Assembly: GCA_001298545.1 (NCBI GenBank)
Contig: LJCX01000035.1
Span: forward strand, 30,260 to 94,259
Length of the DNA stretch: 64,000 nt
Reading direction: 5' to 3'
From: Actinobacteria bacterium OV320
Lineage (GTDB): Bacteria; Actinomycetota; Actinomycetes; Streptomycetales; Streptomycetaceae
How positions within the stretch are numbered: position 1 is the first letter of the stretch; every line of letters starts with the position of its first letter. A program made the translations under genes and the position numbers. The notes beneath the pieces are model-generated. The model saw nothing but the letters and a program-made list of their open reading frames with translations, searched no databases and had not been told where the DNA came from. Of this stretch, positions 25,642 to 34,907 are shown piece by piece.

Positions 25642-27262
25642 CGGCTCCGCCTACGGAGTCCACGGGATCGTGCTCGACTGCCCCGCCCGCACCATCCCCG
25701 AACTGGTGGAGTGGACCCTGAAGGAGTCAGGCCTCGGTGCTGCGAAGCTGCACCGCAACGGCAAGGCCTCCGACCCGCTGATCATCCTCACCGCCGCGGC
25801 CGCCGTGAAACTCGGACTCCCCGAGCGCCCGGAGGGCCACGAGCAGCGCCGCTCCCTGCGCCTGCCCGCCGACCACCCGGTCGTCAAGCAGGTGGTCAAG
25901 GCGAAGTGGCAGCTCACCCAGCGCGGTTTCGGCCCCTGGGCGCGGGTCTACCGCAAGGCCCAGGGCCGCGAGCGGCAGTGCGTGCAGCTGGCGGTGCTGT
26001 CCTGGGACGCCCTCGATGAGCGGTCCTGGCCCGGCGTTGCGGACATGGAGCCGGCCGACATCGCCCGCGTCCTCGGCGTCTACGCAACCCGGGTCATCAC
26101 CCCGCGCGGCTCCACCGCCGTCTCGGGCTTGGAGCTGATGACGGCGCTGCGCCCCCCGACCCGGGCCGTGCAGGATCGCGCGACCGGGAACTGGGTCTCC
26201 GGCCACAACCCCGGCAGCCTCGGGACGGAGCCGATGGACCCGGCGCCGCCGGAGGCCACCGCCGAACACCCGGTCGTCGTCAACTCCGGCTGGACCGGCG
26301 GTTTCCTCAACGAGGAGGCCTACCAGTGGGTGCGCGACGTCGACCTGCTGAGCGATGAGGAGTGCACGCTGCCGTATGCGGTCGGCCTGGACCTCAACAC
26401 CGCGTTCCTCGCGGCCGCGGCCCGCCTGGTCGTCGGACTGTCCGCCCCCGACCACTTCCGCGCCCCCGCCTTCAATCCGAAGATCCCCGGCTCCTGGCTG
26501 GTCGACCTCTCGCACATCGAGTTCGACCCCCGCCTGCCTTCACCGTTCACCCCGGACGGCTCCCGCCCGACGGGCCCGGTCTGGTACCAGACGCACACCG
26601 TCGCCTACGCCCAGGAACTCGGCTACAACGTCCACCCCCTCGAGGCGTACCTGCGCCGTGAGAGCGGCGCGTACCTGGACCCGTGGCACGACCGCCTCAA
26701 GACCGCGTACGTCGACACCCTTGCCGACCTCGGCGTCACCAAAGACCTGGACGACCATCAGTTCCTCGCGGCGATGGAGCGGCACAAGCAGGCCGACCCG
26801 GCGATGGCCGCCGTGCTGGCCGCGATCAAGGCGACGGTGAAGGGCGGCGTCGGCAAGCTGCGCGAGCGCCCGCAGGGCAAGGCCTACAAGCAGGGGGAGC
26901 GGTGGCCGGCGCTGGAACGCCCGACCTGGCGCCCCGACATCCGCGCCGCCGTCATCAGCAAGGCGCGGGTCAACATGCACCGCAAGCTCTCCAACATGGC
27001 AAAGATGACCGGGCTGTTCCCGCTCGCGGTGCTGTCCGATTGCGTCGTCTACCCGTCGCCGGGGGAGAGCCCGCTGGACTTTCTGCCGTATGCGGCTTCG
27101 GGCAAGCCGCAGCCCGGCGGGTTCCGCCTCGGCCCGACGCCGGGTCTGGCGAAGCTGGAGGGTGTGCAGACGATGCTGTGGGCGGTCGACCTGATGGAGC
27201 AGGGCCTCAACCCGGCCCGTCACATCAAGGGCGGCGACGCCGTCCGGGACGAAGGGGAGTAG
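25628..27262 (+). CDS. tap: telomere-associated protein Tap, body (separate frame)
   Basis: 544 residues beginning at GTG 25628 with LDGDGSAYGVHGIVLDCPA, which in intact Tap lies in the middle. It continues with the conserved core WQLTQRGFGPWARVYR, SGLELMTALRPPTRAVQD, YAVGLDLNTAFLAAA, IKATVKGGVGKLRERPQG and RAAVISKARVNMHRK. The YAVGLDLNTAF and LSDCVVYPSP motifs look polymerase-palm-like, which is my inference. Compared with a full Tap of about 740 residues, roughly 15-20 linker residues appear missing at the joint, which also changes frame. Overlapping start and stop could still allow coupled translation of two polypeptides. Confidence 0.9.
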   Translation: MLDGDGSAYGVHGIVLDCPARTIPELVEWTLKESGLGAAKLHRNGKASDPLIILTAAAAVKLGLPERPEGHEQRRSLRLPADHPVVKQVVKAKWQLTQRGFGPWARVYRKAQGRERQCVQLAVLSWDALDERSWPGVADMEPADIARVLGVYATRVITPRGSTAVSGLELMTALRPPTRAVQDRATGNWVSGHNPGSLGTEPMDPAPPEATAEHPVVVNSGWTGGFLNEEAYQWVRDVDLLSDEECTLPYAVGLDLNTAFLAAAARLVVGLSAPDHFRAPAFNPKIPGSWLVDLSHIEFDPRLPSPFTPDGSRPTGPVWYQTHTVAYAQELGYNVHPLEAYLRRESGAYLDPWHDRLKTAYVDTLADLGVTKDLDDHQFLAAMERHKQADPAMAAVLAAIKATVKGGVGKLRERPQGKAYKQGERWPALERPTWRPDIRAAVISKARVNMHRKLSNMAKMTGLFPLAVLSDCVVYPSPGESPLDFLPYAASGKPQPGGFRLGPTPGLAKLEGVQTMLWAVDLMEQGLNPARHIKGGDAVRDEGE

Positions 27263-27266
27263 GGCC

Positions 27267-27827
27267 GTGGCGGGAGAGATCGGGGACGCCATCGAGCGCG
27301 CCGACCGCGAGTCGTTCACCCAGGAGCCGCCCAGGACGCTGAAGGGCCGGATCGGCTTCCTGATCCGGCAGTTGGGCAGTGCGAAAGCGGTGGCGGCGGA
27401 GATCGGTGTCACCGCCGACTCGGTCAACCGCTACCGACGCGGCGCCCGCAAGCACCCACCACCCGAGATCGCGGCGAAGGTCGACGAGGCGGTGCGGCAG
27501 CGCTGGCAGCCCCGGGTCCGCAAGCGCCGCCGCCGGCAGGCCGCCACCGCCACGGGTGTCACGGTGGAGACGAGGGCCCGCTTCGGCTACACCGCACCCG
27601 TCGGCACGACCGACGACGGCCGCTTCCGCCGCCTCACCGTCCACCTCCCCCCGGCCTACGCCCAGCGCCTCTTCGACGCCCGCGACCAGGGCGCCGGCGA
27701 CCAGGAGATGCGCGCGATCATCGCCGAAGGGTTCAAGGACATCTACTTCCAGGACGGCGGCGTGCGCGCCCGGGGCCTCAGCGACGTCGAGATCAACGAC
27801 ATCGACTACCTCGACCTCGACTACTGA
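27267..27827 (+). CDS. tpg: telomere terminal protein Tpg
   Basis: 186 residues, close to the family length of about 184. Starts at GTG 27267, four bases after the tap stop, with GGGGAG upstream. Seen: LKGRIGFLIRQLGSAKAVAAE, HTH-like EIGVTADSVNRYRRG, LTVHLPPAYAQRLFDARD, MRAIIAEGFKDIYF and an acidic end (DIDYLDLDY). Tpg is bound covalently to the 5' ends of linear Streptomyces replicons and primes telomere fill-in. Its presence with tap indicates a linear chromosome or plasmid. Confidence 0.95.
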   Translation: MAGEIGDAIERADRESFTQEPPRTLKGRIGFLIRQLGSAKAVAAEIGVTADSVNRYRRGARKHPPPEIAAKVDEAVRQRWQPRVRKRRRRQAATATGVTVETRARFGYTAPVGTTDDGRFRRLTVHLPPAYAQRLFDARDQGAGDQEMRAIIAEGFKDIYFQDGGVRARGLSDVEINDIDYLDLDY

Positions 27828-28046
27828 TGACGCCGACGGAAAGCGATCTTGAGCCGAAGCGCGATAGTTGTCACATAGGCAGGCTTGTTGTCACCGGCCG
27901 GACTGCAAGCCCTTATGGCGACGTAGGCCGTGAGGTGCGTACGGCTGGATGATCTGGCTCGTGGCGAAGGGCAGCCAACTGCTGGAGGGCCTTGCAGCTG
28001 ACCTCCGTGACTGAACGCCCACCGCCTGCCGAGCAGGCGGCCCGGT

Positions 28047-28775
28047 TCAGCCTGCCAGCTGCTGAAGCCATTCGCGGAGCAGCGCCGTCTCGGTGTCTCG
28101 CAGAGTCAACCCCGCGTCGGCAGCCGCGGGTTTGGTGGTGAGCGCGGTTTCCAGTGCGGCGTCGAGGGCGAGTGCGCGCGAGGCCAGGTCCGACCCGGAT
28201 GAGGCGGGCGGGTCCGTGGTGAGGGAGGCGATGACGGTGTCCCGCAGCCGTGCGGAAGTGGTCAGGTCCCGCTCCGAGGGCTCTTCGCCGATCAGCGCCA
28301 GCGTGGCGCCCGTTGTCGCGGCGTGGATGACGCGGGTCGCCTGCTTCACCGGAACCCGAAGGCGCCCGGCCTCGGCCGCCCGGCCCAGCAGTGTGACCAG
28401 CAGGGCGTGCGCCTCGTCCGCGGCCGGGGGCCGCCGCCCGGGCTGCACTGTGCCGTACATGAGCATGTAGAACGCGGGGTGCCGCACTCCGAAGTCGACG
28501 TGCAGGTCCCAGCCGCGGTAAAGGTCGGCCACCGGGTCGTCGGGGGTCAGCGCCAGCGCTTCGCGTTTCTCGGCCAGGTACATCTCGAACCCGTAGGCGG
28601 CCAGTTCGGCGAGGAGGCCGTCCTTGTCGTCGAACATCCGGTACAGCGCGGGGGCCGTGATGCCCGCGGCGGCGGCGACAGCGCGCGTGGAGACCGCCTC
28701 ACCGCCGCCCTCTTCCAAAAGCTTGGCGGCTACCTGCAGCACCTGGCGCCGCGCGGCGCGTCGTCCCTCGTTCAT
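28047..28775 (-). CDS. TetR-family transcriptional regulator
   Basis: 242 residues from ATG 28775. HTH: VLQVAAKLLEEGGGEAVSTR, AVAAAAGITAPALYRMFDDK. The C-terminal domain resembles the WHG/TetR_C type (HVDFGVRHPAFYMLMYG). It is divergent from a flavodoxin-type reductase and an aldo/keto reductase, which it probably represses. The operator-like repeats lie in the gap. Confidence 0.88.
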   Translation of the reverse strand: MNEGRRAARRQVLQVAAKLLEEGGGEAVSTRAVAAAAGITAPALYRMFDDKDGLLAELAAYGFEMYLAEKREALALTPDDPVADLYRGWDLHVDFGVRHPAFYMLMYGTVQPGRRPPAADEAHALLVTLLGRAAEAGRLRVPVKQATRVIHAATTGATLALIGEEPSERDLTTSARLRDTVIASLTTDPPASSGSDLASRALALDAALETALTTKPAAADAGLTLRDTETALLREWLQQLAG

Positions 28776-28782
28776 GGAACAA

Positions 28783-28799
28783 CGATATCGCATTTTGCG
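28783..28799. promoter_or_regulatory. candidate operator: CGATATCG and CGCA-TTT-TGCG
   Basis: Two adjacent short palindromes just upstream of the TetR start in the divergent region. Likely autoregulatory and controlling the reductase genes; inferred from position only. Confidence 0.4.
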
Positions 28800-29014
28800 T
28801 ACCGTCGCCTTATCGGTGCTACTGTTTTAGCCGGAACGACGATCCATGCTGATGTGGTCGGCCTTGGCCCGCGACATCTGGGCATGCGCCGCGCCCCGGC
28901 CGGTGCCGTCGGCCCTCACTCGTGGAGCCGTGCGGCCGACTGCCACACCGGGCAACGCGTCGTCTGCCGGACCACCACCGAACACGCCGCCATCGCGGCA
29001 GGAGAGGAACACCC

Positions 29015-29602
29015 ATGTCCGACATCTCGATCGTCATCGCGTCGCATTCCGGCTACGGCCACACCGCGCAGATCGCCACTGCCGTCGCGGACGGCGCGTG
29101 CTCCATCGCCGGGACACAGGTCCAACCCGTGGACGTCGCCTCCCTCAGCGACGCTGACTGGGAACTGATGGACGCCGCGGACGCCATCATCTTCGGTACC
29201 CCCACCTACATGGGCACCGCGTCGGGGGCGTTCCACGCCTTCGCCGAGGCCAGCAGCAAGCGGTGGATGACCCGCGCCTGGAGCGACAAGCTCGCGGCGG
29301 GATTCACCAACTCCGGCTCCATGAGCGGCGACAAGCTGCACACCCTGCAGTACCTGGCGCTCCTGGCGGCCCAGCACGGAATGCTCTGGGTGAGCCTGAA
29401 CCTTCTGCCGGGCTGGAACACCACCACATCCGGCCCCCAGGACGACAACCGCCTCGGCTTCTACCTCGGTGCCGGCGCACAGAGCTTCAACGACACCCCC
29501 GCGGTCCACGACGCGGACCTGAACACCGCCCGCCACCTCGGCCGGCGCGTCGCCGAGCACACCCGCATCCACCGCGCCGGACTGACCGCCGCAGCGCACT
29601 GA
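29015..29602 (+). CDS. NAD(P)H:quinone reductase / flavodoxin family (WrbA-like)
   Basis: 195 residues from ATG 29015 with GGAGAGG upstream. Flavodoxin fold: phosphate loop SHSGYGHTAQ (residues about 10-19), IIFGTPTYMGTASG and SGSMSGDKLHTLQYLALLA, as in WrbA-type FMN reductases that reduce quinones by two electrons. The upstream extension of the frame lacks a site and is not included. Co-directional with the aldo/keto reductase 51 bases on. Confidence 0.88.
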   Translation: MSDISIVIASHSGYGHTAQIATAVADGACSIAGTQVQPVDVASLSDADWELMDAADAIIFGTPTYMGTASGAFHAFAEASSKRWMTRAWSDKLAAGFTNSGSMSGDKLHTLQYLALLAAQHGMLWVSLNLLPGWNTTTSGPQDDNRLGFYLGAGAQSFNDTPAVHDADLNTARHLGRRVAEHTRIHRAGLTAAAH

Positions 29603-29653
29603 CACAACGGTTCGCCAGAAATTGCCTTCTAGTTTCTTTCCGAGGAGTGAGTC

Positions 29654-30643
29654 ATGCAGCACCGGACACTCGGAAGCCAGGGCCTTGAGGTCTCGGCGAT
29701 CGGCTACGGCGCGATGGGCCTGACCATGGCCTACGGACCCACCGACGCGGAGGCCGGCGTCGCCGCCCTCCGCCGCGCCCACGACCTGGGCGTCACCTTC
29801 TTCGACACCGCCGAGATGTACGGCTGGGGCACCGGATCCAACGAGATCCTGGTCGGCAAGGCGGTCAGGGACTTCCGCGACGACGTGGTCCTGGCCACCA
29901 AGTTCGGGGTCGACATGTCCGTGCCTTGGGAGGAGACCGGCGGCGCTCTCAACAGCCGGCCCGACAACATCCGCACGGTCGCTGACAACAGCCTGCGCTA
30001 CCTCGGCGTGGATCACATCGACGTCTTCTACCAGCACCGCGTCGACCCCCAGGTGCCCATCGAGGAGGTCGCGGGCACCGTCAAGGAGCTGATCGACGCG
30101 GGCAAGGTGAGGTACTTCGGCCTCAGCGAGGCCGGGCCCGAGACGATCCGCAAGGCGCACGCCGTGCAGCCGGTCTCCGTCCTGCAGACCGAGTACTCCC
30201 TGCTCGAACCGGATGTCGAGCAGCTCTTCCCCACCCTGGACGAACTCGGCATCGGCTTCGTCGCCTACTCCCCCCTCGGCCGCGGGTTCATCACCGGCAC
30301 CGCCAAGCCCGCCGGCCAGTACGAAGCCACCGACATACGCAACGGCGACCCGCGCTGGCAGCCGGGCAACTTCGAGAAGAACGTCGAAGCAGTCGACCGG
30401 CTCGCCGAACTCGCGGAGGCCAGGGGCGCCACCGTCTCCCAGCTCGCCCTGGCCTGGCTCCTGACCCGGGGCGAGCACATCGTGCCCATCCCCGGCACCC
30501 GCAGCCCAAAGCGCATCGAGGAAAACACCGCCGCCGCCGACCTCACCCTCACCGACACCGACCTCAAGGCCATCGACGAAATCCTGCCCCAGGGCGGCTT
30601 CGGCGCCCGCTACGCCGGGGGACACGTGCCCACCTGGACCTGA
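29654..30643 (+). CDS. aldo/keto reductase
   Basis: 329 residues, typical of the YakC/AKR13 group. The tetrad is visible as D51 and Y56 (FFDTAEMYG), K83 (LATKFG) and H128 (FYQHRVD). Later motifs are YSPLGRGFITG and PIPGTRSPKRIEEN for NADPH binding. It reduces aldehydes or ketones; with the flavodoxin-type reductase and TetR regulator it suggests a response to reactive carbonyls or quinones. GAGGAG precedes the ATG. Confidence 0.93.
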   Translation: MQHRTLGSQGLEVSAIGYGAMGLTMAYGPTDAEAGVAALRRAHDLGVTFFDTAEMYGWGTGSNEILVGKAVRDFRDDVVLATKFGVDMSVPWEETGGALNSRPDNIRTVADNSLRYLGVDHIDVFYQHRVDPQVPIEEVAGTVKELIDAGKVRYFGLSEAGPETIRKAHAVQPVSVLQTEYSLLEPDVEQLFPTLDELGIGFVAYSPLGRGFITGTAKPAGQYEATDIRNGDPRWQPGNFEKNVEAVDRLAELAEARGATVSQLALAWLLTRGEHIVPIPGTRSPKRIEENTAAADLTLTDTDLKAIDEILPQGGFGARYAGGHVPTWT

Positions 30644-30759
30644 GATGTGGTTCCTTCCGAGTGCGGACAGACCGCCGAAGCGGATCACTGTGTCTCAGCC
30701 CGTCGCCCGGCCGCAGGTTACAGATCATGATCCGCAAGCAGCGTGGCGGGGCGATCAGC

Positions 30760-31440
30760 TCACCCAGGCGGCACTGTGTTCTCACGCATCGCCAGCTCTC
30801 CGGGGACGGGCGTCCTACCTCTCGGTGGCGGATCATGCGGTCCTTCGTCCGCATCGACACCCTTCGCCATCCGCTTCGTCTCCTCGCGGACCGCGAAGAC
30901 GGCCTCCCGCACCTCCTGTGAGGCCGTGCGCGTACCACCGCTTCGACGCAGCCAGCGGTCGTCCGCGCAGCCGACCAGCCCGAACCGCCGACGGGCGTTC
31001 TCCCAGCGGATCAGCGTGCGGTAGCCGACCGAGCTCAGCCCGAGCAGCTTCGCGTGCGCAGGGTCCAGGGCCGCGAGCTCCGCCACCTTCGCGTGCCGGC
31101 GCTCGGTGAGCGTTGTCGTCGCCGGGTCGTACTCGGCTCTCGGTTCACCCGGGCCCGGATGGAACGGGTCGCCGTAGCGGAACCCGGTCGCCACTTCCAG
31201 CAGGTGGGCCATCCGCAGCTCGGTCAGCTCCAGTCGGCCCGCGTTCAGGTCCTCGGACGCCTTGCGCTGGCGTCCCCGGTCGGCCCCCACAGCCGACGTC
31301 CGCGACGACGGCCGGCACTGCGGATGGTTGGCGAGGAACCGGAAGGTCACCCGCTCGCGGGTGCCGTCGTCCTTCACCAACTGCACCCGTCCCAGGTGCG
31401 GTTCGCGGCGCTCGACCGTCCACTCCATCCCGTAGGCCAT
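30760..31440 (-). pseudogene. N-terminal fragment of a Mu/TniA-type transposase
   Basis: From MAYGMEWTVERREPHLGRV the frame has a transposase-like N-terminus, with an HTH-rich part (LSSVGYRTLIRWENARRRFG, REAVFAVREETKRMAKGV) that in full-length proteins precedes the DDE integrase core. The core is absent: the frame ends GELAMRENTVPPG at 30760. Assignment rests on layout and the RTLIRWENARR pattern, so it is moderate. Its start abuts a headless ANTAR gene, which suggests that it arrived by insertion. Confidence 0.4.
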
Positions 31441-31640
31441 CGGTGTTCTTACCGCGATCCACCGGCTTGCGCCGGCTGCCGGGTTCGAGGTGCTGCGTGA
31501 GGTGTCCCAGCGCACCAACATCAAGCTGCACACGGTGGCCGAGTCGGTGATTGCCTGGGCGCCGGGGCGGCCGCTGCCGGAGCCGGTGGGGCGGGAGCTG
31601 GGCGCGGCTGTGCACCGGCGGTCACGCCAGCAAGAGCCTC
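31441..31640 (+). pseudogene. ANTAR-domain fragment (duplicate copy)
   Basis: Reads GVLTAIHRLAPAAGFEVLRE, VSQRTNIKLHTVAESVIAWA and PLPEPVGRELGAAVHRR. This is nearly the same as the second half of the intact ANTAR protein at 40365-40709. The first 45 residues are missing, replaced at 31440 by the transposase fragment. The helices of ANTAR that bind RNA stem-loops remain but there is no start codon. Confidence 0.75.
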
Positions 31641-31896
31641 AGATGGGGACGCCGGCTGGAACGCCGCGGCCGGGCACGGCGCGCATCAGGCGGTCCTTGA
31701 CGGCGTGGTCGATCTCGCCGCACAGGGTGACCACCCGGATGCCGTCGATAGCGGCATGGCTGATCGACAGCTGGCCGGGCTGGGCTGCTTTGTGGGTGTC
31801 TGTCACTGTTTCCTTGACTGCTCGCTGAAGGGACTCGAGGCCCCGGCGCGATAGTGCGCCGATAACCTGCCTCATGCTACGGCGAACACATGTGCG
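31639..31896 (-). pseudogene. truncated STAS anti-sigma antagonist (duplicate copy)
   Basis: The frame has RAVKETVTDTHKAAQPGQLS, ISHAAIDGIRVVTLCGEIDH and AVKDRLMRA, parallel to the intact STAS protein at 40715-41128 (VHRMVDGVRIVTVQGEIDHD). Similarity then stops and the last residues (VPGRGVPAGVPI) are unrelated. The part with the phosphorylatable Ser is missing. A deletion between it and the ANTAR fragment would explain both ends. Confidence 0.7.
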
Positions 31897-31973
31897 GCCC
31901 GTTATGAGGTTCTCACGGGACATGTGAGGCATAGTGCCGGGTACGCGCAGGAAGTGTGAACGGGGGAACAAGG

Positions 31974-32462
31974 GTGGAGCCGGCTGGATCAGTCCCCGAG
32001 GGTGAGGGCAGCGTGATGCCGGACGTCCCTCCGATACAGGACACCGTCGCCCTGGACGGCGACGGGCACGTCATTGCTGAGGCGCGCCACCGCGCGAGGG
32101 ACTTCCTCGCCCGTGTACAAGCGGAGCACGGCCTGCCAGTGTCCGCTCGCGCGATGGACCTGACCCAGTTGGTGGTCAGCGAGCTGGTCACCAACGCCCG
32201 CAAGTACGCCCCTGGCCCCGTACTGATGGAGCTGCGTATTTCTGGCGCCGTGGTGGAAGTGGTCGTGTGGGACAGCGATCCGGTTCTGCCGGTGGCGCGG
32301 GCCGCCGATGCGGGCAGGGTCGGGCAGCACGGCCTGGAGATCGTCATGGCCGTCGCGCAGGGCTTCGAGGTCCAGCGGGAGCCGGTCGGCAAACGCGTCA
32401 CCGCCCGCATCGCCCTGCCGGACGACCCCGGCGGAGACGTCACCGGACGCCGCCCCCAGTAA
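31974..32462 (+). CDS. RsbW-like ATP-binding protein (anti-sigma kinase type)
   Basis: 162 residues with a GHKL ATPase fold: N-box DLTQLVVSELVTNARKYAPG, G1 VVVWDSDP, and GQHGLEIVMAVAQGF as the G2 lid. No sensor or membrane domain, as in stand-alone serine kinases that bind sigma factors or STAS proteins. It is clearly paralogous to the protein at 41256-41702. GTG 31974 is favoured (GGGGGA upstream); GTG 31956 is possible. The sigma factor gene lies 1 kb away. Confidence 0.85.
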   Translation: MEPAGSVPEGEGSVMPDVPPIQDTVALDGDGHVIAEARHRARDFLARVQAEHGLPVSARAMDLTQLVVSELVTNARKYAPGPVLMELRISGAVVEVVVWDSDPVLPVARAADAGRVGQHGLEIVMAVAQGFEVQREPVGKRVTARIALPDDPGGDVTGRRPQ

Positions 32463-32734
32463 CAGCCGGCGCCCCCGTCGGCCCCACCACCCTTCCCTGG
32501 CGGCCTGCCTGAAACGGCGCGCTACCGGCAGGCGATGGCGGCGGGGAAAAGGGTCGGGTCGGGCATGCCGCACCTGACGATCGGCGCCCCAGCCGAGGTG
32601 GCGTTCGGTTTCGTGTGCGCCAAAAGCGGGAGAGGCAGAGGCAGCGCACAAGACCAGCGGGCCGGCTCTTCGTCTTCCGCAGGTGAAGCACCTGTGCCCG
32701 AAACCGTCAGGGTGTGTGTGGATAGGCTTTGGCG

Positions 32735-33040
32735 GTGACCGCTGATGCCGTGGAGAAGCTGCTCGCTGATGTGTGCGGGACGTTGGCCCGTGCTGGCTTC
32801 GATGTGGCGTCGGCCGGTAATGAGGGCAGCCCTGGCCTGCGGGTGCGGCGGGAGACGGCCTCGGTGCTGGTGGGATGGGTGCCCGGCAGCGAGTTAGATC
32901 CTGCGGGCCGGGAGGATGCCGAGTTCGAAGGCATTCGTGCTGCTCTGCGGTCGGCGCTGCTGGCGATCCTCACGCAGGCCGGTCATGCCGTGCAGTTGGA
33001 CCGCGAGAGCGGTGAGGTGCGGGTCAGGCTGCTTGCGTGA
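32735..33040 (+). CDS. hypothetical protein, 101 aa
   Basis: Predicted alpha/beta small protein (AVEKLLADVCGTLARAGFDV, GIRAALRSALLAILTQAG, DRESGEVRVRLLA). No named domain recognised. The GTG start at 32735 is preferred to TTG 32729. Confidence 0.5.
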   Translation: MTADAVEKLLADVCGTLARAGFDVASAGNEGSPGLRVRRETASVLVGWVPGSELDPAGREDAEFEGIRAALRSALLAILTQAGHAVQLDRESGEVRVRLLA

Positions 33041-33218
33041 CCCCGGGCCACGGGATCGACACCCGCGTTGCCCTCAGAGCGTGGGGCAGTTCGAACGCCA
33101 GCGGGCTCGGCTATGTAGGACCCGCGTCCCGGAGTCCCGCGCCGTTTCGCTGGTCCGGCCTCCTCCTCACCGGGCAGCCGACTCGCCGCACGGCCCTGCC
33201 GGGAGCACGCTGGGAGGC

Positions 33219-33443
33219 GTGACCAGCGCGCCGATCGTCGTACACCAGCCTTCCCGTACCGGCGGCCGGAGCGTCACCGTGCACTCGCACGGCCGGGACG
33301 AGATCCTCGGCACCGCTTACAGCGACCACGACCTGGTGGTGTTCCTTCAATCCGCGGGTGTCGACGAACCCGAGGCAGTGTTGGACGATCCACGCTGGGT
33401 GGAATGGCGCGGAGGCCGCCCACACGAGTGGAGAACGGCCTGA
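33219..33443 (+). CDS. hypothetical protein, 74 aa
   Basis: From GTG 33219 with GGGAGG upstream. Contains GRSVTVHSHGRDEILGTAYS and DHDLVVFLQSAGV. It looks like a conserved Streptomyces orphan; no domain recognised. Confidence 0.5.
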   Translation: MTSAPIVVHQPSRTGGRSVTVHSHGRDEILGTAYSDHDLVVFLQSAGVDEPEAVLDDPRWVEWRGGRPHEWRTA

Positions 33444-33530
33444 GCGGGGCTGCTCCATACCGACCGCGCACAGGGTGGTGGCGAAGTGAACGGTTCACCA
33501 CAAGGATGGCGCCGTTTGATGCGGGCGGTG

Positions 33531-34379
33531 TCAGTGGGTGGTGAGCATGCCCTCGCGGAGCTGGGTCAGGGTGCGTGACAGCAGTCGCGAGACGTGCATC
33601 TGGGAGACGCCGAGCCGTTCGCCGATCTGGGCCTGAGTGAGTTCCTCCACGAACCTCCAGTGCAGGATCCTGCGCGAACGCTCGTCGAGATCGGCGATCA
33701 TCGGGGCGAGTGCGTGGAAGTCCTCCACCAGTTCCAGCGCGCCGTCCTCGTTGCCGATGAAGTCGGCCAGGGCCGTCTCGCCGTCCTCGCCATTGCCGAT
33801 CGCGGCGTCCAGGGAGGAGGAGCGGTAGCCGTTGGAGGCCAGACGCGCCTCGATGACCTCCTCCTCGGCCAGGTTCATCAACTGGGACAGTTCGGCCACG
33901 GTGGGTGTGCGGCCCAGGCGGCTGCTCAGTTCCTCGGTGGCGCGTGCCAGCTGGACGCGGGCCTCCTGCAGGCGGCGCGGAACGTGCACGGCCCAGGTGG
34001 TGTCACGGAAGAACCGCTTGATCTCTCCCACGATGTAGGGGATCGAGAAGGAGGTGAACTCCACCTCGCGGGAGAGCTCGAAACGGTCGATGGCCTTGAT
34101 GAGACCGATCACACCGACCTGGACGATGTCCTCCATCTCCTCCGGGTTCCGGCTGCGGAAACGGGAGGCCGCGTAGCGGACCAGGGAGATGTTCATCTCG
34201 ATCAGCGTGTTGCGCGCGTACTGGTACTCCGGCGTGCCCTCCTCCAGCCGGTCCAGCTGCTGGAAGAACAGGCGGGTGAGCTCACGGGCGTCCTTAGGAG
34301 CGACCTTCGACGGGTCCGGGACTGTTGGCAGTTCAGCGCACTTCGCATTCGCCGTCGCCGCTGCCGTATCCGTAACCAT
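33531..34379 (-). CDS. RNA polymerase sigma factor, SigB/SigF/SigG group
   Basis: 282 residues from ATG 34379 (GGGGAGGGA upstream). Region 2 has RNTLIEMNISLVRYAASRFR, DIVQVGVIGLIKAIDRFE and FTSFSIPYIVGEIKRFFRD. Region 3 has VHVPRRLQEARVQLARA; region 4 has HWRFVEELTQAQIGERLGVS, QMHVSRLLSRTL. This is the Streptomyces stress/development sigma class controlled by partner switching (anti-sigma ATPase, STAS antagonist, PP2C phosphatase), and genes for all three partners surround it. Confidence 0.95.
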   Translation of the reverse strand: MVTDTAAATANAKCAELPTVPDPSKVAPKDARELTRLFFQQLDRLEEGTPEYQYARNTLIEMNISLVRYAASRFRSRNPEEMEDIVQVGVIGLIKAIDRFELSREVEFTSFSIPYIVGEIKRFFRDTTWAVHVPRRLQEARVQLARATEELSSRLGRTPTVAELSQLMNLAEEEVIEARLASNGYRSSSLDAAIGNGEDGETALADFIGNEDGALELVEDFHALAPMIADLDERSRRILHWRFVEELTQAQIGERLGVSQMHVSRLLSRTLTQLREGMLTTH

Positions 34380-34907
34380 GTGTCCCTCCCCTTGTCGGCC
34401 ATGCCGACACCGGCCCACCTCGACTCGCTCTGCCGCGCCTACCCCATCCTTCCACCTTCATGCCTACTCCTTCCGCGACGTCGTTCAAGCCCGCGCCCGC
34501 GAGGTGCCGAAGCGGACCTCGATCGACTGCGGCGAGCGGATCCCACCGAGCCGCGCCATCCAACCGACTCAACCCTGCGCACACCGAGTCGCGCGGCGTC
34601 CTGCTCCGGTCCGAGCGGGGTGCCGCCGCGCGACCAGGTCCGCCAGGTCCTCGCGGCGGAAGACCTGGTCGACATGGCCGGGGGCAACGTCCCGTCGGAG
34701 TTATGTGCTCAGGTCGGTGAGCAGCTTGTGGCCCGGACCACGAAGGTCGTCACGTTCGCCTTCTCGCCGATCACTGCGCCCGGTTGCGGGTTGGCGGCGT
34801 CCACGATGCCGGTGCGCACTACGAAGCTCGCCGTCAGATCGGGTGCCCCGGCGCGTTCGGTAGGGTTCCGGCGTGCTGGCTGTCTGGTCGGTGCCTTCCT
34901 GGGGGGG
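34380..34907. other. divergent region between sigma factor and phosphatase genes
   Basis: 528 bases without a convincing gene. It must hold the promoters of both divergent genes. A minus-strand frame at 34709-34927 has a protein-like patch but no recognised family. Confidence 0.4.

Noticed and set aside
31911..31950. GGGTAC before the ATPase gene as a sigma-B-type promoter
   Set aside because: No matching -35 element (GNNT) at 14-16 bases upstream.
33594..34907. Long plus-strand frame leading into the phosphatase
   Set aside because: Only the part from ATG 34908 has domain content; the earlier part is antisense to the sigma factor gene.
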